Shown: positions 1-13,166 of the stretch, in pieces
Numbering within the stretch: position 1 is the first letter of the stretch
Layout: the number at the start of each line of letters is the position of its first letter
Assembly (NCBI GenBank): GCA_030685235.1
Contig: MU839145.1
Coordinates: forward strand, 186,001-250,000
Origin: Copromyces sp. CBS 386.78
Taxonomy: Eukaryota > Ascomycota > Sordariomycetes > Sordariales > Sordariaceae
Reading direction: 5' to 3'
DNA: 64,000 bases
The notes under the pieces: model-generated
What the model saw: the letters and a program-made list of their open reading frames with translations, nothing else
Databases searched by the model: none
What the model was told of the DNA's origin: nothing
Translations under genes and position numbers: made by a program

Positions 1-649
1 GAAAAGGTCTTTAAAGCTGAAGGCGGCGGATTCGGGCTAGGATATTATTTCCCGGTAAATAAATACGAACTTTAATATATTAATTATATAAATCCGATTC
101 AACGGGATTTTTACCGACTTTTATTTAAATATAAACGTAACTAATACTACGTTAATAAGGGGATAAATATTTTACATAGTAAATTATTAAGCGGCAATAT
201 TTTAATATTCCGAACGGGCTTAAATATTATAATACCCGGCGGGATCTTTATTAATTACGCTATACGTTAACTACTTACTTTTCGAATAGCTAGCAAATAA
301 ACCGTTTAAATTAATATTAAAATTGGGCGTAGTAAAATATATAATTATATATTCTAATAATAAGTCTTTAAATATTTACTATAATACCCCGCTAATATAT
401 AATATTTTAATACTTTAATAAATTTCGTTATATATTATATCGTCTATTCGCTAATACTATAAATAGCCCCCTACTATAATATTTTCGTAGTAAAAATTCT
501 TAATATTTTTAAAACCTATTTCCTTAAATAAACGCCCAACCCCCCCTATATAATTAATAGAGCCTACTCTATCCTTTTTAACTTTAAATCCCCCTTCGAA
601 AATTCATATATTCTAATTATCCATTATCCCGGACCTTACTTCAATATAA

Positions 650-1143
650 AAATACTATACTCCTATATTCTTCTATTATTTAACCCTCTTATTATAATTA
701 CCTTTAATATTATTCTATTTTTATAATATATTTAAATACACTCTACAATAATTATTTTTATAATTTACTACCTTTTACAATTAAATAAACATAAATAATA
801 ATATTTAGGGTATATTTCGGCCGTACTTTAATTATTAATTTAATTATTAACTTTAATTCGTTTCGTAAATAGGATTATTAAAGATAAATTATACGAAAAT
901 ACTATACCCTTATATTCTTCTATTATTTAGCCCTCTTGCCACAATTACTTTTAATACTATTTTATTTTTATAATATATCTAAATACGTTTTACGATAGCT
1001 ATTTTTATAATTTACTACCTTTTACAATTAGATAAACGTAAATAATAATATTTAGGGTATATTTCGGCCGGGCTTTAATTATTAATTTAATTATTAATTT
1101 TAATTTAATTTATAAATAAAATTATTAAAGACAAATTATATAA
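650..1143. repeat. 247-bp tandem duplication, two copies
   Basis: The segment starting with the ACTATAC at 654 is repeated starting at 901, a period of 247 bp. The two copies run in parallel through shared landmarks (TTCTTCTATTATTTA, TTTAGGGTATATTTCGGCC, then an ATTATTAAAGA motif) and differ mostly by C/T and G/A changes, as expected if both were mutated by RIP after duplication. It sits in non-coding, RIP-mutated sequence. Confidence 0.8.
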
Positions 1144-3910
1144 AATTCAATATCGGAATTCAAAGACAATTTCCTATTATAATATCGCCTATTATTAATC
1201 CTTCTACCTAGAATATAAATAAGAAAAGAAAATTGCCTAAAATAAAATATTTTTTTATTCCCCTAATATTATACTTTATTAATATATAAAGCCCAAATAA
1301 ATTCCGACTATACCGATATTAAATAACAAACCTATAGAACCGCTACTATTTAAAAAACTAAATATATAAAGGAAATAAAGGGTAATAGGCCTTCTAAATT
1401 ATAATATATTCGTATAACCGCTATTACCTAAAAATACTAATATAGAAAGTAAAATAGGGAATTTTGAATTAAAATTATTAATCGACGAAATAAAAATAAA
1501 ACACGCTTATAAAAAGCTAGACGAATATATATATCTTAAGGTATATATTATCCTACTTATCTATATACTTATATTAATTTATTTTAATATAATAATTAAA
1601 CGAAGTCCCTAGGCTATCATAAAAGGACGTACCTTTTATACCGCAATTTAACCCTAATAAAAAAGTAGTAATTCGCAGAATCGTTTTTCAAATTAATTAA
1701 ATATATAAATTCGTCGAATTTACTTACCCAATCTAAATAAATAATATTTAAGAGGAAGTTGAAGGCCTTTTTAAATTCGTCGTTATATAATTAATATATT
1801 CGGCCTACTAATCGGCTATTCTAACCGCTAATAATTCTACTAATAATTATAATTTATAATTATATTTCGGTTCGCGCATTTTCGACTTACTTATATACAA
1901 CCCTAATATACTAATTAATAAAATAATACTAAAGATCCTAATTCTCTTAAAATAATATTAGCCTAAATATATTATTATTTATAGAATAACGATTATTCCC
2001 GATTACTATACCCGAATTAGAAACTTCTATATATAATTAATATTATTAATTCGGGCTATATAATTAAAAATTAATTTTATAAAGTAGCTAACGTAATATA
2101 ATAATTTATTAACCTTAAATACTTTATTATAATATATTCGATAAGATCGTTTAATAATTACTTCTCCCTAAACTTTATATAATTTTCGTAATAAAGCGAA
2201 TTAATTATCGTATACCCCTTCGAACGAATAAAGAATAATATTTCTAATATATAAAAAAAGTAATTATTTAATTATAATTGAAAATATAAGTAAACTTAAT
2301 AATACGCTAATAGAAATACAATTTTTTTTCCTAATAACATAATTACTTTAATTAAATATAATAATTACCGAAAGAATTTATAAATTAATATTTATTTATA
2401 TAGTTTAAAAAAGAAGTTAATAACCGTCGTTTTTATAATAGTATTTCGTAAAGTATTTTCCCCCCCCCCTACTTTAAAGGCCTCTACCCCGAAATTAATA
2501 AACGTTAATTTTCGGGATATATAATATAAGTTAATAACTATTAGTTTTTAAATTTTTAATTCGTATAAAGCAGTATAATTAGGTATAGAGGGTATTAAAT
2601 TTAATATAAAAAAAAATAAAGCGGATAAAATTAAATAATTAGTAGCCGAATATAATAATATTTATAAAGTAATTATAATATTACAGGATAATATTGTAAA
2701 GGCTTTTAAACGTATTAAAGAAGAGGTTAAATAATTAAAATACTTACCTACGTAAATTAATTTAGTATTTTAAAATATAATAATAATAATAATAACGTTA
2801 TACTTATAATTATAAAATATACTAGCGGTTTAAATAGGCGAAAATAATATAATTACAATCGTAATTATTATAATAATCCTATATTTCCTTCGCAATTTAA
2901 ATAACGTTTCTACTATAGTAATAAAACTAAATTAAATATAATTAATAACCCCGTCCACTAATACTCTTATCCCTAACCCCCGAATTATAATCCGTTTTAA
3001 ATATTTATTTTACATTCCTTTTTAATTATTAAATATTAATTAATATCCGTTACGCCTTCGTACCTACCGTAAATTCGAACTTTTAAAACTAGTTTATAGA
3101 ATACCCTTAACTCTATTTCCCTATTTTAAATATAATATTAATCTTTCCCAAATTCTCGCCGCCTAATTCTAAATATTTATTTTACGCTCTTTCTTAATTA
3201 CTAAATCCTAATCCGTTACGCCTTCGCACCTACTATAATAATACCGGAATTTATATTATTTATAAAATAATATAGGAAATTTACTATAAATAATAAATAG
3301 CTCCGAACCAGCCTTAACAACCTTAGTAATAATTATAGTAATTATATTCGGAATTTGACTATTAAATTTATAAAAAATATTAACTACTGGCTAGCAAACG
3401 TAATTGAACTTTAATACAACAATATATATACTAATTATATTATTATTATAAAGAAGAATAGCAAATGAATTTACAATTATAATCGCTTTAATATAATTAT
3501 AATCGTTTCCGTCGTAACTTTTATAATTACCCAGGGGAATATATAATATTAAAAAGGCTACTTAATCTTCTCTAGAGAGTTTAAAGAATTCAGTGTAAAA
3601 AGTATAACGAGCCGTTTTAAAGAGAGGATTCTCTACTAAAATTACCTTTCCCTCCTCTAAATTTCTAATAGTAAAGCCTTTAAAGCTTCCGTATTTAAAT
3701 AAGCAAGCTTTAATAATATTAGAATAATAGAAATCCGGATCGATATCCTATAATTTAGCGAAGATTGTAGTAATATTATATATCTAAATCTAAGATTTAG
3801 TATTATTATAAGCGCGAAGTAGAAATTTAATTAATTCTTCGGTATTTGAATTTATTTTAACATTAATAAGAATATAATAAATAATATTTTATATTAAAAT
3901 CGGGGTCAGT

Positions 3911-4560
3911 TTCGTTCTAATAGGAATAGGATATAATAATTAATATTTTATATTAAAAATCGTAGTCGGTTTTATTTTAATAGGAGTAAAATTTATATTA
4001 TTAAAGAGGAAAATAGTAGGAGATAGGAAATTAAAAGATTTTACAATTTATATAGATTTAATTAAATTAAGAATAAATAAGTAAGTAGACAGTTTAGTAA
4101 GAGTAAACTTCTTAGTATTTATAATCTAATCCGTTATAGGATGAGATAAAATAGTAGAGGGCTTTTATCTAATTTTTTAATATTTATAATTTAATTTGCG
4201 AGAGAGATAAGAGGCTTTCGTATTTAAATAGAAAATTAAATATTATAATTTCCTTTTATCCTAATATATTTTATTCTATTAAATTATTAAATTAATAAAA
4301 GACGAAATAATTATATTAATTAATTTATTAATAGGCTTTATTATAGAAAGAGTAAAAATTAAAATAGATTTCGCTCTAATAGGAATAAAATTTAATTAGT
4401 AAATAATTTTCGTTTTAATAAGAATAAAGGTAATAAATAAACTTCGTATAAGGGGTTAACGAAATTTTATTCCTATTAAAACGAAGCCTATTTAATAATC
4501 TTATTTTTATTAGAGCGAAGCCTATTTATTAATTTTTATTCCCTCTAGAGCGAAGGTTAA
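3911..4560. repeat. Cluster of short repeats in both orientations
   Basis: A motif of about 20-25 bp (consensus TTCGYTYTAATAGGAATAA) occurs on the + strand near 3911, 3970, 4369 and 4408. It occurs in reverse complement near 4467, 4501 and 4535, where it ends in CGAAGCC or CGAAGG. Copies differ mainly by transitions. The arrangement could fold as inverted repeats or could be the subterminal repeats of a DNA transposon; the sequence does not decide between these. Confidence 0.55.
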
Positions 4561-6052
4561 TAAAAGTAATATAAATATTTAATATTATTAAATTCTAAGC
4601 GAAGTAGAAATATAATATTTTAATTACGTTTATATTAATTAATTACATAGTATTTAAAGGGGCGGAAGCTAAAAATAGCCGAGGGGTCGGAATAGGGCCC
4701 GTAAATATAGGGTTTTAATATTCTATTTAATACCTATTATCCAATAACTTATATTCGGATATTCTAATAATTTATATAAATTTTATTATATTATATAATT
4801 GTAAAAAAGGTATTATAGAATACGAAATATATACGAGATTAACTTATATTAATTATACTCTAAACTATTTTGAATTTAATTCGTATAAATATTTAAATGA
4901 TATTTAGGAATTTATTATCGGAATTAACGCCTTCGTTAAAATATATCCGTTTACCCTTATTATTATCGATAATTATTTTTCCTATACTTATCTCTATTTA
5001 CTTAATAAATTGCTCGGGGTTTAGGATTATTATTTATTCGTCTACCCGTAGAAGCCGGACTTCCTTTACATTAAAGGTATTAAATTTTAATTTTAATAGT
5101 ATAATAAGGCCGAATTATAGGATATTAAAGGTATTAAATCCCGAATTATCGGGTAATTAGAAAGTAATATATCTTCAACGTACCTATTTATTCCAATATA
5201 TTATATAAATATAATTTATAATATTTCTATCGGTAAATGGGTTTATATATTTACCGGTTTAGTAAATTCGTATATTATTCTTTACTATTTTATAAATAGT
5301 TATAATATAAGGGCTAATAGTAGAAAGTTAGATAAATATAGTCCGGGTATTATAAGTAGAATTCTTATTCTATTTAATATTTTGAATAAAGGATATATTA
5401 ATATATTCGAATACTATATTAATTGCCTTCTATTTATTATCGGCTATAGAATATTATACTATATTAGACTATAAAATAGTATTAGCGAGCGCCTAATTTA
5501 TAATTTCGAGGCGAAGTAACTATATTAAATATAGTATTTCGGGCCTATAATTATTAGATTTCCTACTATAAAAGAGGATAGGAAATAGGTTAATAATTTT
5601 ATATAATATACTATAATCCCCTACGGAAATAGCTTTATCGAATATTATAAAAATACGAATAACCTATAAATAACGATATATACTACGGTAATTCGTATTT
5701 ATTTTCCCCGAAATTATTTAATATTTAAATTATATAATTGGAAAAAGAATTTCGTCGTAAATAAAATATAATTACTAATTAATATAATCTTCCTTAATAT
5801 TAATTATCGCCCGGCGTATAGAATATTCTATAAAATTAAATTTAGATAAATATTTATATTCAACAAACTTAGTAATAAGGAAGGTTAGGATCTTAAAAAT
5901 AAATAAATCTTCTAATAAATACCGACCGTCGTAGAATTTAGTTTTATCTTTCTTTATTCGAATACCCTTCCTAAAACCTTCGATATTCCGTATTAATAAG
6001 GGCTAAAAAATACAAAAAACTATATTAATATAATTTATAAAGATATAAAAGA

Positions 6053-6910
6053 ATATAGGGACGGTAAAAATTTACTATTTACGGTTATAAGTATAATTAG
6101 CCTTAAATTAGTCGAAAATAATATAGCGAATAAAAAATATTATTTTCTGATTACTATAAATTAAAATAAATCGGTCGCCGAAATTATTTTTACTAAATTT
6201 AAAAATATTAAGGAAGAATTTATTATAAAAATAATAAACGTTAACGATTTAACCTTTATTTTCTACGATAGTAAGAATTTATAGTATATAAATATTGGAA
6301 GTGCGTAATCATTTAACTATTAGAAAATCGGGAATAGTCCATTTATTTTTCTAAATAAAAATAGAAGCCAATCGGCCTTTAATAAAGTAATCCGCCGCTT
6401 AGTCTAAAAATAGCGGCGTAATATTAAAATAGTTAAAAAATTGATTAACTTCGAATTTAATATGTAGGCGCTATTAAAATAGCGTAAACGGGCTATAAAT
6501 ATCGGGATTACTAATAAGGAAATATATAGTAAAATTCTATATAATATTTTACTACCCAATATTAAAACTACTAATACAATCTACGAAATTAAAATTATTA
6601 TAGATAATAATTATATTCGGGTCCCGGCTAACGAATTTAAAGTTAGCCTTTAACGTTATTAATATATAATAAGAATAAAAAGGAATATAGAAATTAAATA
6701 AGGGGGATATATATTATAGAAATTTCAACGAAACGATTAATAATTTTAAAAATAATATTATACGAAAATATTATATTAAAGCGAACTAATATATTTTATA
6801 CGCGCGATTATATAGAACTATTCTTAAAATAAATATTAAATAGTTATAGAATAAAAGTATTCTTCTATAGGGCGAACGAATTTATAATAATAAACATTAT
6901 AATAATAACC
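6053..6910 (+). pseudogene. RIP-ruined reading frame, unidentified mobile-element protein
   Basis: One + strand frame reads coherently from about 6053 to at least 6660, and probably to about 6910, interrupted almost only by TAA and TAG codons that can be explained as mutated CAA, CAG or TGG. Residue use is protein-like (for example DLTFIFYDSKNL and NSPFIFLNKNRSQ). A second coherent stretch lies in another frame at about 7020-7690. No catalytic motif or known family was recognised. It could belong to a fungal DNA transposon or retroelement. The boundaries given are only those of the readable frame. Confidence 0.4.
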
Positions 6911-8023
6911 CGATTACGGATATCTCTTTATTTTTAAGTATTATCTTTGGATTTATAAAATTTATAATAATTACGCTATTATATATATAGTATAGTAAAT
7001 AGCGTAGTTAATTCTAACGTATATTCGGCTAGAATATTATAAACGGTATAGAATTACAATCGAATTTAAGTTATATTAGAAATATTTTTAATAGTAGGAG
7101 GGTAGGATACGTTACCGCTATTATTAAATATTTCTATAGGGAATTTTTAAAATATTAGTCGATATAATAGTAATTTAAATTCGGCGTAGAAGGAAATTTA
7201 AAAATAAATTTTAGGCTATATTTTAAACTAATCTATTATATTAGATAATATAGAATTTTTATTGGAAGGAAGTTTAGCCTAAGGCTATTTAAAATATAAA
7301 TAAACGTTATAATTAATAAGGATTTAACGTACTAAAGGCTACTAAAATACATCGATTAAGGATTTTATATATATATTATACTTTTATTTGTCGCTATAAT
7401 CGATAATAAGAAAAATAAGATATTAGCGTAAATTTATCTAATATTTCCTAATTATTTAATAAATTATATTAAAATTGAATTAGATAATTAAGTTTTTAAA
7501 ATTTATATTAAAAATAATAATTTTATTTAGAAGTTTATTGAGTTCGTTTACTATTTTATCCGAAAAATTATAATATTCGTAATTAAAAGATTCGTCGGAC
7601 GAATTATAAAAGTTAGAAATTTAGGATATTCGTAGAAGGGAAGTAAAAGTAAAAATTAGCGAAGACGCTCGGTAACGAATTAGCAAAATTAGTAAAGAAG
7701 ATACAATTAGTAATTATATAATAGATATATAATTTAAATAGCGATATAATATTAAATAGTAGTATAACCCGATAATTAGAATATAGTATAGTATTAGGAT
7801 ATTATATAACTTAACTATATATAGTTTTAGTAATATTTTGCGTAAACCCTCCTTCGTTTGTATATATTATATTTAAACCGTAGCGAGGCCGCGGTCTTAG
7901 AACTTACGGGTCCAAATAGTATAATATTGTGATTAATAGGGGTAGGGTTTATTTAGTCCCGTAAAAAATTCCAAGACTGCGATAGTCTGAGCGGAGGTAG
8001 CTAAGTGAATAAGACTAGTCACG

Positions 8024-8455
8024 GCTGTCAGCGATTGTCACAGCTGTCACGGCTGTTACGGCTGTTACGGCTATCACGGCTATCAGCAATTATCACAGCT
8101 GTCAATAGCTGTCACGGCTATTACGGCTATTACGGCTATCACGGCTATCAGCGATTATCACAGCTATCAATAACTATCACGGCTATCACGGCTATTACGG
8201 CTATTACGGCTATTACAGCTATTAGCAATTGTTACAACTATTAATAGCTATCACAGCTGTCACGGCTATTACAGCTATTACGGCTGTTACGGCTATCAGC
8301 GATTGTCACAACTGTCAATAACTATTACAGCTGTTACGGCTATTATGGCTATTACAGCTGTTAGCGATTGTCACAGCTGTCAATGGCTGTCACGGCTGTC
8401 ACGGCTGTTACGGCTGTCACGGCTGTCAGCGATTGTCACAGCTGTCAGCGATACA
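8024..8455. repeat. 9-bp minisatellite with higher-order repeat
   Basis: A 9-bp unit, roughly GCTGTCACG with T/C and G/A variants, is repeated for over 400 bp. A spacer unit of the form CAGCGATTGTCACAGCTGTC recurs near 8030, 8090, 8149, 8223, 8296, 8361 and 8427, giving a higher-order period of about 60-73 bp. Because 9 is a multiple of three, the array is open in more than one frame and produces repetitive hypothetical peptides at 8005-8244 and 8303-8599, which I do not regard as genes. The right edge abuts the internal side of a Mutator-like element end. Confidence 0.9.
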
Positions 8456-8466
8456 TGTGCAGGGGT

Positions 8467-8672
8467 AGGATGTGTAATGGGCTGTAATTTGGAGGCTTGG
8501 CGGGCGCAGTACGGTTTGCTAACGCTAAGAATAGGAGCGTGGAGACTCAGAATAGATGCGAGCGATCTAATTGGTTCAAAAAATTTTGGGGTATATTAGC
8601 GTATCTTGGCGCGCGGGAAGGGTAGGGCGACTATGTGGGAAGACATTTTCGACTATTTGAAAAGACTTTCTC
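8467..8672. mobile_element. Solitary MULE-1-type terminal fragment
   Basis: This segment matches the right end of the full MULE-1 copy (about 49574-49781), including the subterminal part (CGGTTTGCTAACGCTAA, GATGCGAGCGAT, AAATTTTGGGGTATATTAG) and the terminal repeat, which ends GACTTTCTC at 8672. No opposite terminal repeat was found to the left, where the minisatellite begins, so this is a truncated or rearranged copy. It is less RIP-mutated than its surroundings. Confidence 0.8.
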
Positions 8673-8849
8673 TTATTATATAGAGGAATAAACCAAAATT
8701 GGGTTTAGTAATATATTTAAGAAAGATCTAGTGGTTTAATATAAATAAAGGAGGTTACTATACTATAATAATAAAAATATATTTATTACCCGCCTTTAAA
8801 AGTATAAATAATAATAATAATAGTAATAATAATAATTAAAATAATTAAA

Positions 8850-9400
8850 GTAACTAATAATTTAAATTTATTACTAAATTTATTACTACTAATCTAAATA
8901 ATAAATAAATTAAAATTCGTTATCCTTCTTATTATTACCACCTTCGTCGTCGTTAGAAAAATCGGTATCGTTAATCTACTTAACGATATTAACGTATATA
9001 TAAGCAATACTTTTAACTTCCTACCACCAACGTACTACCTCAAAGCGGTTATCCTATTTATACTAATATTTACCTAGTTTAATTATATAATAATAAATAT
9101 TACTAACACCCTTAAATCTAACTTCAAACTCAATCTTTTTACGGCTTCTATCACGAACCCAGCCAAAGTAGGTACGCTTCTAAGCCAGATCTATAAGGGT
9201 AAGGCCTTTTAGTACGTTAGGAAATAAAGGTATTCGTAGGACGACGACGTAATCGGTATACTTAACGAACTATTAGGAATCTAAGTAATCGTTTATTATA
9301 TTTAGAACAATTAATAACAATCTCAATACCAAGGGGTTTATTTACTTATAGATAAGATCGATATCGCTAAGGATTAACTTCGTCTTTACTATAGCTAAAT
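8850..9400 (-). pseudogene. RIP-ruined reading frame, unidentified
   Basis: On the minus strand a protein-like frame runs from about 9400 to a stop near 8920, broken only by TAA/TAG. It has a basic segment (YFGWVRDRSRKKIEFEV), a W/R-rich segment and an acidic tail (SNDDEGGNNKKDNEF). It lies between the solitary MULE end and the host DNA that starts near 9431. No family was recognised. It is probably the C-terminal part of a transposon protein. Confidence 0.4.
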
Positions 9401-9430
9401 TACTAGATTGCTAGATTGTTAGATTGTTAG

Positions 9431-10655
9431 GGTTTAATTATAGAGGATAGTTATAGGGGGGGAAAGAAAAGACAAGGGGGAAAAGATAGGGTACAATAAT
9501 TTCGAATTTACAATGCTCTAGGGTGGCAATATGTCTCCCCCACCCAAGTTGGCAGGCATACAGATGCCTCGCATCGGGCAGGAAAATGGCATATATGTGC
9601 CTGAAAAGCGGTTTCCCGAAAGTCAATTTCCCGAGTTTATACAGTAGATCATGAGCAATTCTTACAGATATCCAACGCACACAAAGCCCCCCAACAGACG
9701 GACAGAACTCCGCTCGATTTATTTATCATCAACTACTCATCAACTACTTATCACCCAACCAGCCCCACAGATACTCATACTGCTCGAGTTTCAACTAGCA
9801 CAACCCAACAATTCCTCCGGCCTCCTCCTTCTACCTTACCCACCGGTGTCCAGAGGTCCTATCCCATTTTAAGCAACTCCCCAACGTCTTGGCTCTTCAC
9901 TCGCCGGCAATGTAACCCCATCTTGCTGAGAGGGGATCGACTGTGGACACCAGAGCGTGATGAGACCTACGTGCCTTGCATAGAAATCATCGCAGTAGCA
10001 ACCCTTCTCGGTTTTTTCTTCCCTTCCCTCTCCCCGTTACATCTAAACATACGTACGCAATGCTGCGTGATGATTAGATCAGTTAGCAGATACCCATACC
10101 AGTGGGCACGTTCAAGCGTTCGAAACCCCGCGAGGCCCATTTTTTGTACGCATGTCGTTGGTGTGGTTGAGAGGAGAATGGGTCTTGTCTTCCTTCCGCT
10201 TTTGTGAAAGGGCGAAGCTCCGTCGTGAGGGAATTCGGAGGAAAGGGCATGGCTTTAAGGTGGCCCCGGTTTAGTCTGTGTCTCTATTCCCCCTCCCGGT
10301 CGATGGTCATGAATGGTCCTCACCAAGTCCTATGGAGAAGAAAACCATCTATCGGGCGGTTGCATTCAAGGCCGCTCCGCACCGTCAACCTCCAATCACG
10401 GCCGACTACCAAGATGCTCTATTCACATTCAAGAATTTCTAACAGGATTCTTGAGCAACTGGAAGGAAGAAACGGCCAATCAAAGCTCCATCTTTAACCA
10501 CCATTTGTAAATCCAAATCTCAGATAACCTCGTGGCTCGTCCCGTTATACCCGTCTCCATCTTAAAGAAGCAACGCCAAGTTACTATTCCCCTCTCTCAA
10601 GCTACCCTCTTGCTCTTTTGGGGCCTGGTAAGAGTGCCTCAAAGGTAAACCTGCA
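9431..10655. other. Host intergenic DNA, no gene recognised
   Basis: Composition returns abruptly to balanced GC at about 9431, next to a short CTAGATTG/TTAGATTG repeat (about 9409-9430). Several open frames of 60-100 codons exist on both strands, but none has a recognisable domain, a convincing start context or splice structure. This stretch was contiguous with 22603 onward before the Tc1-type element inserted at the TA at 10656. Confidence 0.6.
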
Positions 10656-10790
10656 TACCGTAATAACTCGCGAAACTGGCCGAAAGCTAACCCTGTTTTT
10701 CTAGCAGATGTAAGGCCCATTCCCACACTCAAACGCCTGGCCGTTTTCTTGGTATAAGGGGGTGGCACACACACACACACATACACACAC
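10656..10790. repeat. Left terminal inverted repeat of the Tc1-type element (with TA)
   Basis: About 135 bp pairs with 22370-22602. Shared blocks, read inwards, are the terminal block ending ACTGGCCGAAAGC, then CTGTTTTTCTAGCAGAT, then ATTCCCACACTCAAACGCC, and GGGGGTGGCACACACACA. The right copy has about 120 bp more between the second and third blocks. A CA-dinucleotide run (about 10768-10788) lies at the inner edge. The repeat has normal composition, and RIP-type AT richness begins just inside it. Confidence 0.85.
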
Positions 10791-12694
10791 CGCTACTCAA
10801 CCCATAAATCCGTAAATCGTAACCTTTTACGACGATTTTTATACAGAATTAAAACTTAAATTCTACACTTTTTCGTTCAAAGTAAATAAACCTATTGCGA
10901 CAATACCTCCCAAAATAATCTTTAAAAAAATTCCCGCTACAAATTTAAAGCGGTCTCGTATTCGAAGTAATATACCTTCGGTCTAATTCAACGAAGGCTA
11001 TAGCGACGACGATTAGGAAAATTTTAATATAATAACTCTATAACGCGTATCCGCTCGCCCTAAAAAGAAGAACTGTACCCTCATTAAAATTAAATAATCG
11101 ATTAAAGTTATCGCCGCCCTTAAGAAGGTTAAGAAGGCCGCGCTTAAGAAAGTTAAAAAGGCCGCGCCTAAAAAAGCTAAATCGAAGAAAAGGAAAGAGC
11201 CCGCCGCGCCTAAACTAAATTTACCCTTATCCCCTCCTATCTAACAAACCATTACCCCTATTGAATTCTTTAACGATAAGGACGAATTTTCTAATAATAA
11301 TAATAAAATCGAATAAAAACTCCCTATCCGCCTTACCCCTAAAAAAAAGGTTTTTAAAACTTCGTTTTACTATTCTAATAATAATAATAACAATAAAGTA
11401 ACCTCACTGATTAGGCCGACTACTTCTAAACTTCGACCTACCTCTATATTATTTACCCGTAAACCGGCTATTCTAACCCCGCCTCCTAAGCCTACTTACC
11501 TTCTATCTATCTAAATATAATTTACTATTATAAGCTCGTATATATTCGTCGGTTATAATAAACCGCCCGCTATTAAAAATTGTAATTTATATAAAGAAAT
11601 TAAAATTGAATAAGATAATAACGAACTCTATTTATAATAATTTAAGATTAGCCTATTCAGGGAAATTAGAAAACTATAGTCTAATTATATATAAAATATT
11701 ATCGAAATAATTATAGCCGTAGAAATAAAATATTAAACTTTCTTTTACAACGTATTGTATACTATTACCGTATAAAATAATTATTGTATTAAAATTATAA
11801 TTTATAATAAAACTATCTTTAATAACGAATTTTCTAATACGTATAATAATATTAATTATAAAGTAATTATAAAATTGTACCTTCGTTACATTAATTAATA
11901 CTATACTTTCGCTATATCTTTTAAATTTCGGTTAACTGAACCGCCCGTTAACGAACTAATAATACTCTTTCCTCCTTCGGTTTTAAATATACTTTTAATA
12001 CTAACCCTCTTTTGTAGCCTATTAAACCCCTTCGTTATTTAAACGGTTACCCCCTAAATATAATTTTTACGTAACTTTTATACCCTAAGAACGAAGAATA
12101 GTACTAATACTAAGAGGAAAATTATTACTAATATAATACTATAAGAGGTTAATCGTTTTAATAAGTTAAACTACGAATAAAAGGCACGTATAGGTAAGGT
12201 TAAAACTAGAGGTACCGTATACTAGGAGTTCGTATAAATATAGAAATATAATAACGGCTACTACTACTATAATTATAATAAGGGTATTAATTATTAAATA
12301 TATTATATCTTTAATAATAATAAAAACTATTATAACTTTACAATTAAAAACGTAAGTAAATAAATTAAAACTATTTCTATAAATTTAATTACTGTACGAA
12401 TACTACTTAGTCCGATATTATATAAAATAATTATAGTAAAAAACGTTATAAATATTACTAATAGCAATAGTAATAATAAAAGAAAAAGGAGGTACGGTAA
12501 TAATAATAATCTCCCTATTAATATTAATATTATTAATAATATTAATAGTAGTAATAATAATAGTAATATAAAGACTATAAATAGTCTATTATAGGCTATA
12601 TTAAAGAAGGATAATTTTAAAGGGCTATATTTATTATACTTTTATATACTATACCCCCCGCCTTACTATCCCCTATATTAATACTTCCCCCCTT

Positions 12695-12926
12695 TATTAT
12701 AGGATTACCTATGATAGCACATAGTACTAGGCACTATATGGTCGAGTCCATTGGTTATTGGCCAATAGGACCGTATATATATACGTACTAGTAGGCCTCG
12801 GTTTAGATCTAGGGTACGGTACAGCCTACCTTATATTTAGACCGTATTCCTCCCTCCTCTTTCTTTCCTTCTTTGTACAATTACGTTTATTTAACTTTAC
12901 CCCTAATAATATCTTACCCCGTAATA
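12695..12926 (+). repeat. 5' LTR of gypsy-1
   Basis: Pairs over its whole length with 19724-19955, both 232 bp. Differences between the two are mostly C/T and G/A. The sequence directly after it (ATTAATTATACTTTTC onward) closely resembles the sequence directly after the 5' LTR of gypsy-2, which suggests a shared primer-binding and leader region. Confidence 0.93.
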
Positions 12927-13166
12927 ATTAATTATACTTTTCTATCATACTACGCGCGTATACTTTAAAATAAATTTATCGCCGCCGCCGTTGTAAATAT
13001 TTCTGACGAACCCGTAATTTCGTCGTATAGCGACTATACTTCTCTTTTATCGTATTACGATTATACCTCTTTTTCGTCGTATTGTAATTAATTATAAGGT
13101 AATTAATAAATTCTATTTATATTATAAGGTAGTAAATAAATATATTAATCGAATTAATTACTATAA

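Larger units (their letters stand above)
1..7880. other. RIP-mutated repeat block, left edge of window
   Basis: Very AT-rich DNA in which CpA and TpG are scarce, TpA is abundant and CpG is retained, the mark of RIP. No intact gene is seen. An 87-codon open frame at 4897-5160 has no recognisable content and is probably chance. Structures that can be seen are a 247-bp tandem duplication (about 650-1143), short repeats in both orientations (3911-4560) and ruined coding sequence on the + strand (about 6050-7690), listed separately. The block is presumably one or more decayed transposons, but no terminal repeat pair could be matched inside the window, so its family and limits are unknown. Confidence 0.75.

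Noticed and set aside
4897..5160. 87-codon open frame in the RIP-mutated block
   Set aside because: In such AT-rich DNA a frame of this length can arise by chance; its composition follows the local base bias and no motif is seen.
8005..8599. Two open frames encoding repetitive peptides
   Set aside because: They arise from the 9-bp minisatellite, which is open in several frames; no start context or unique sequence supports a gene.
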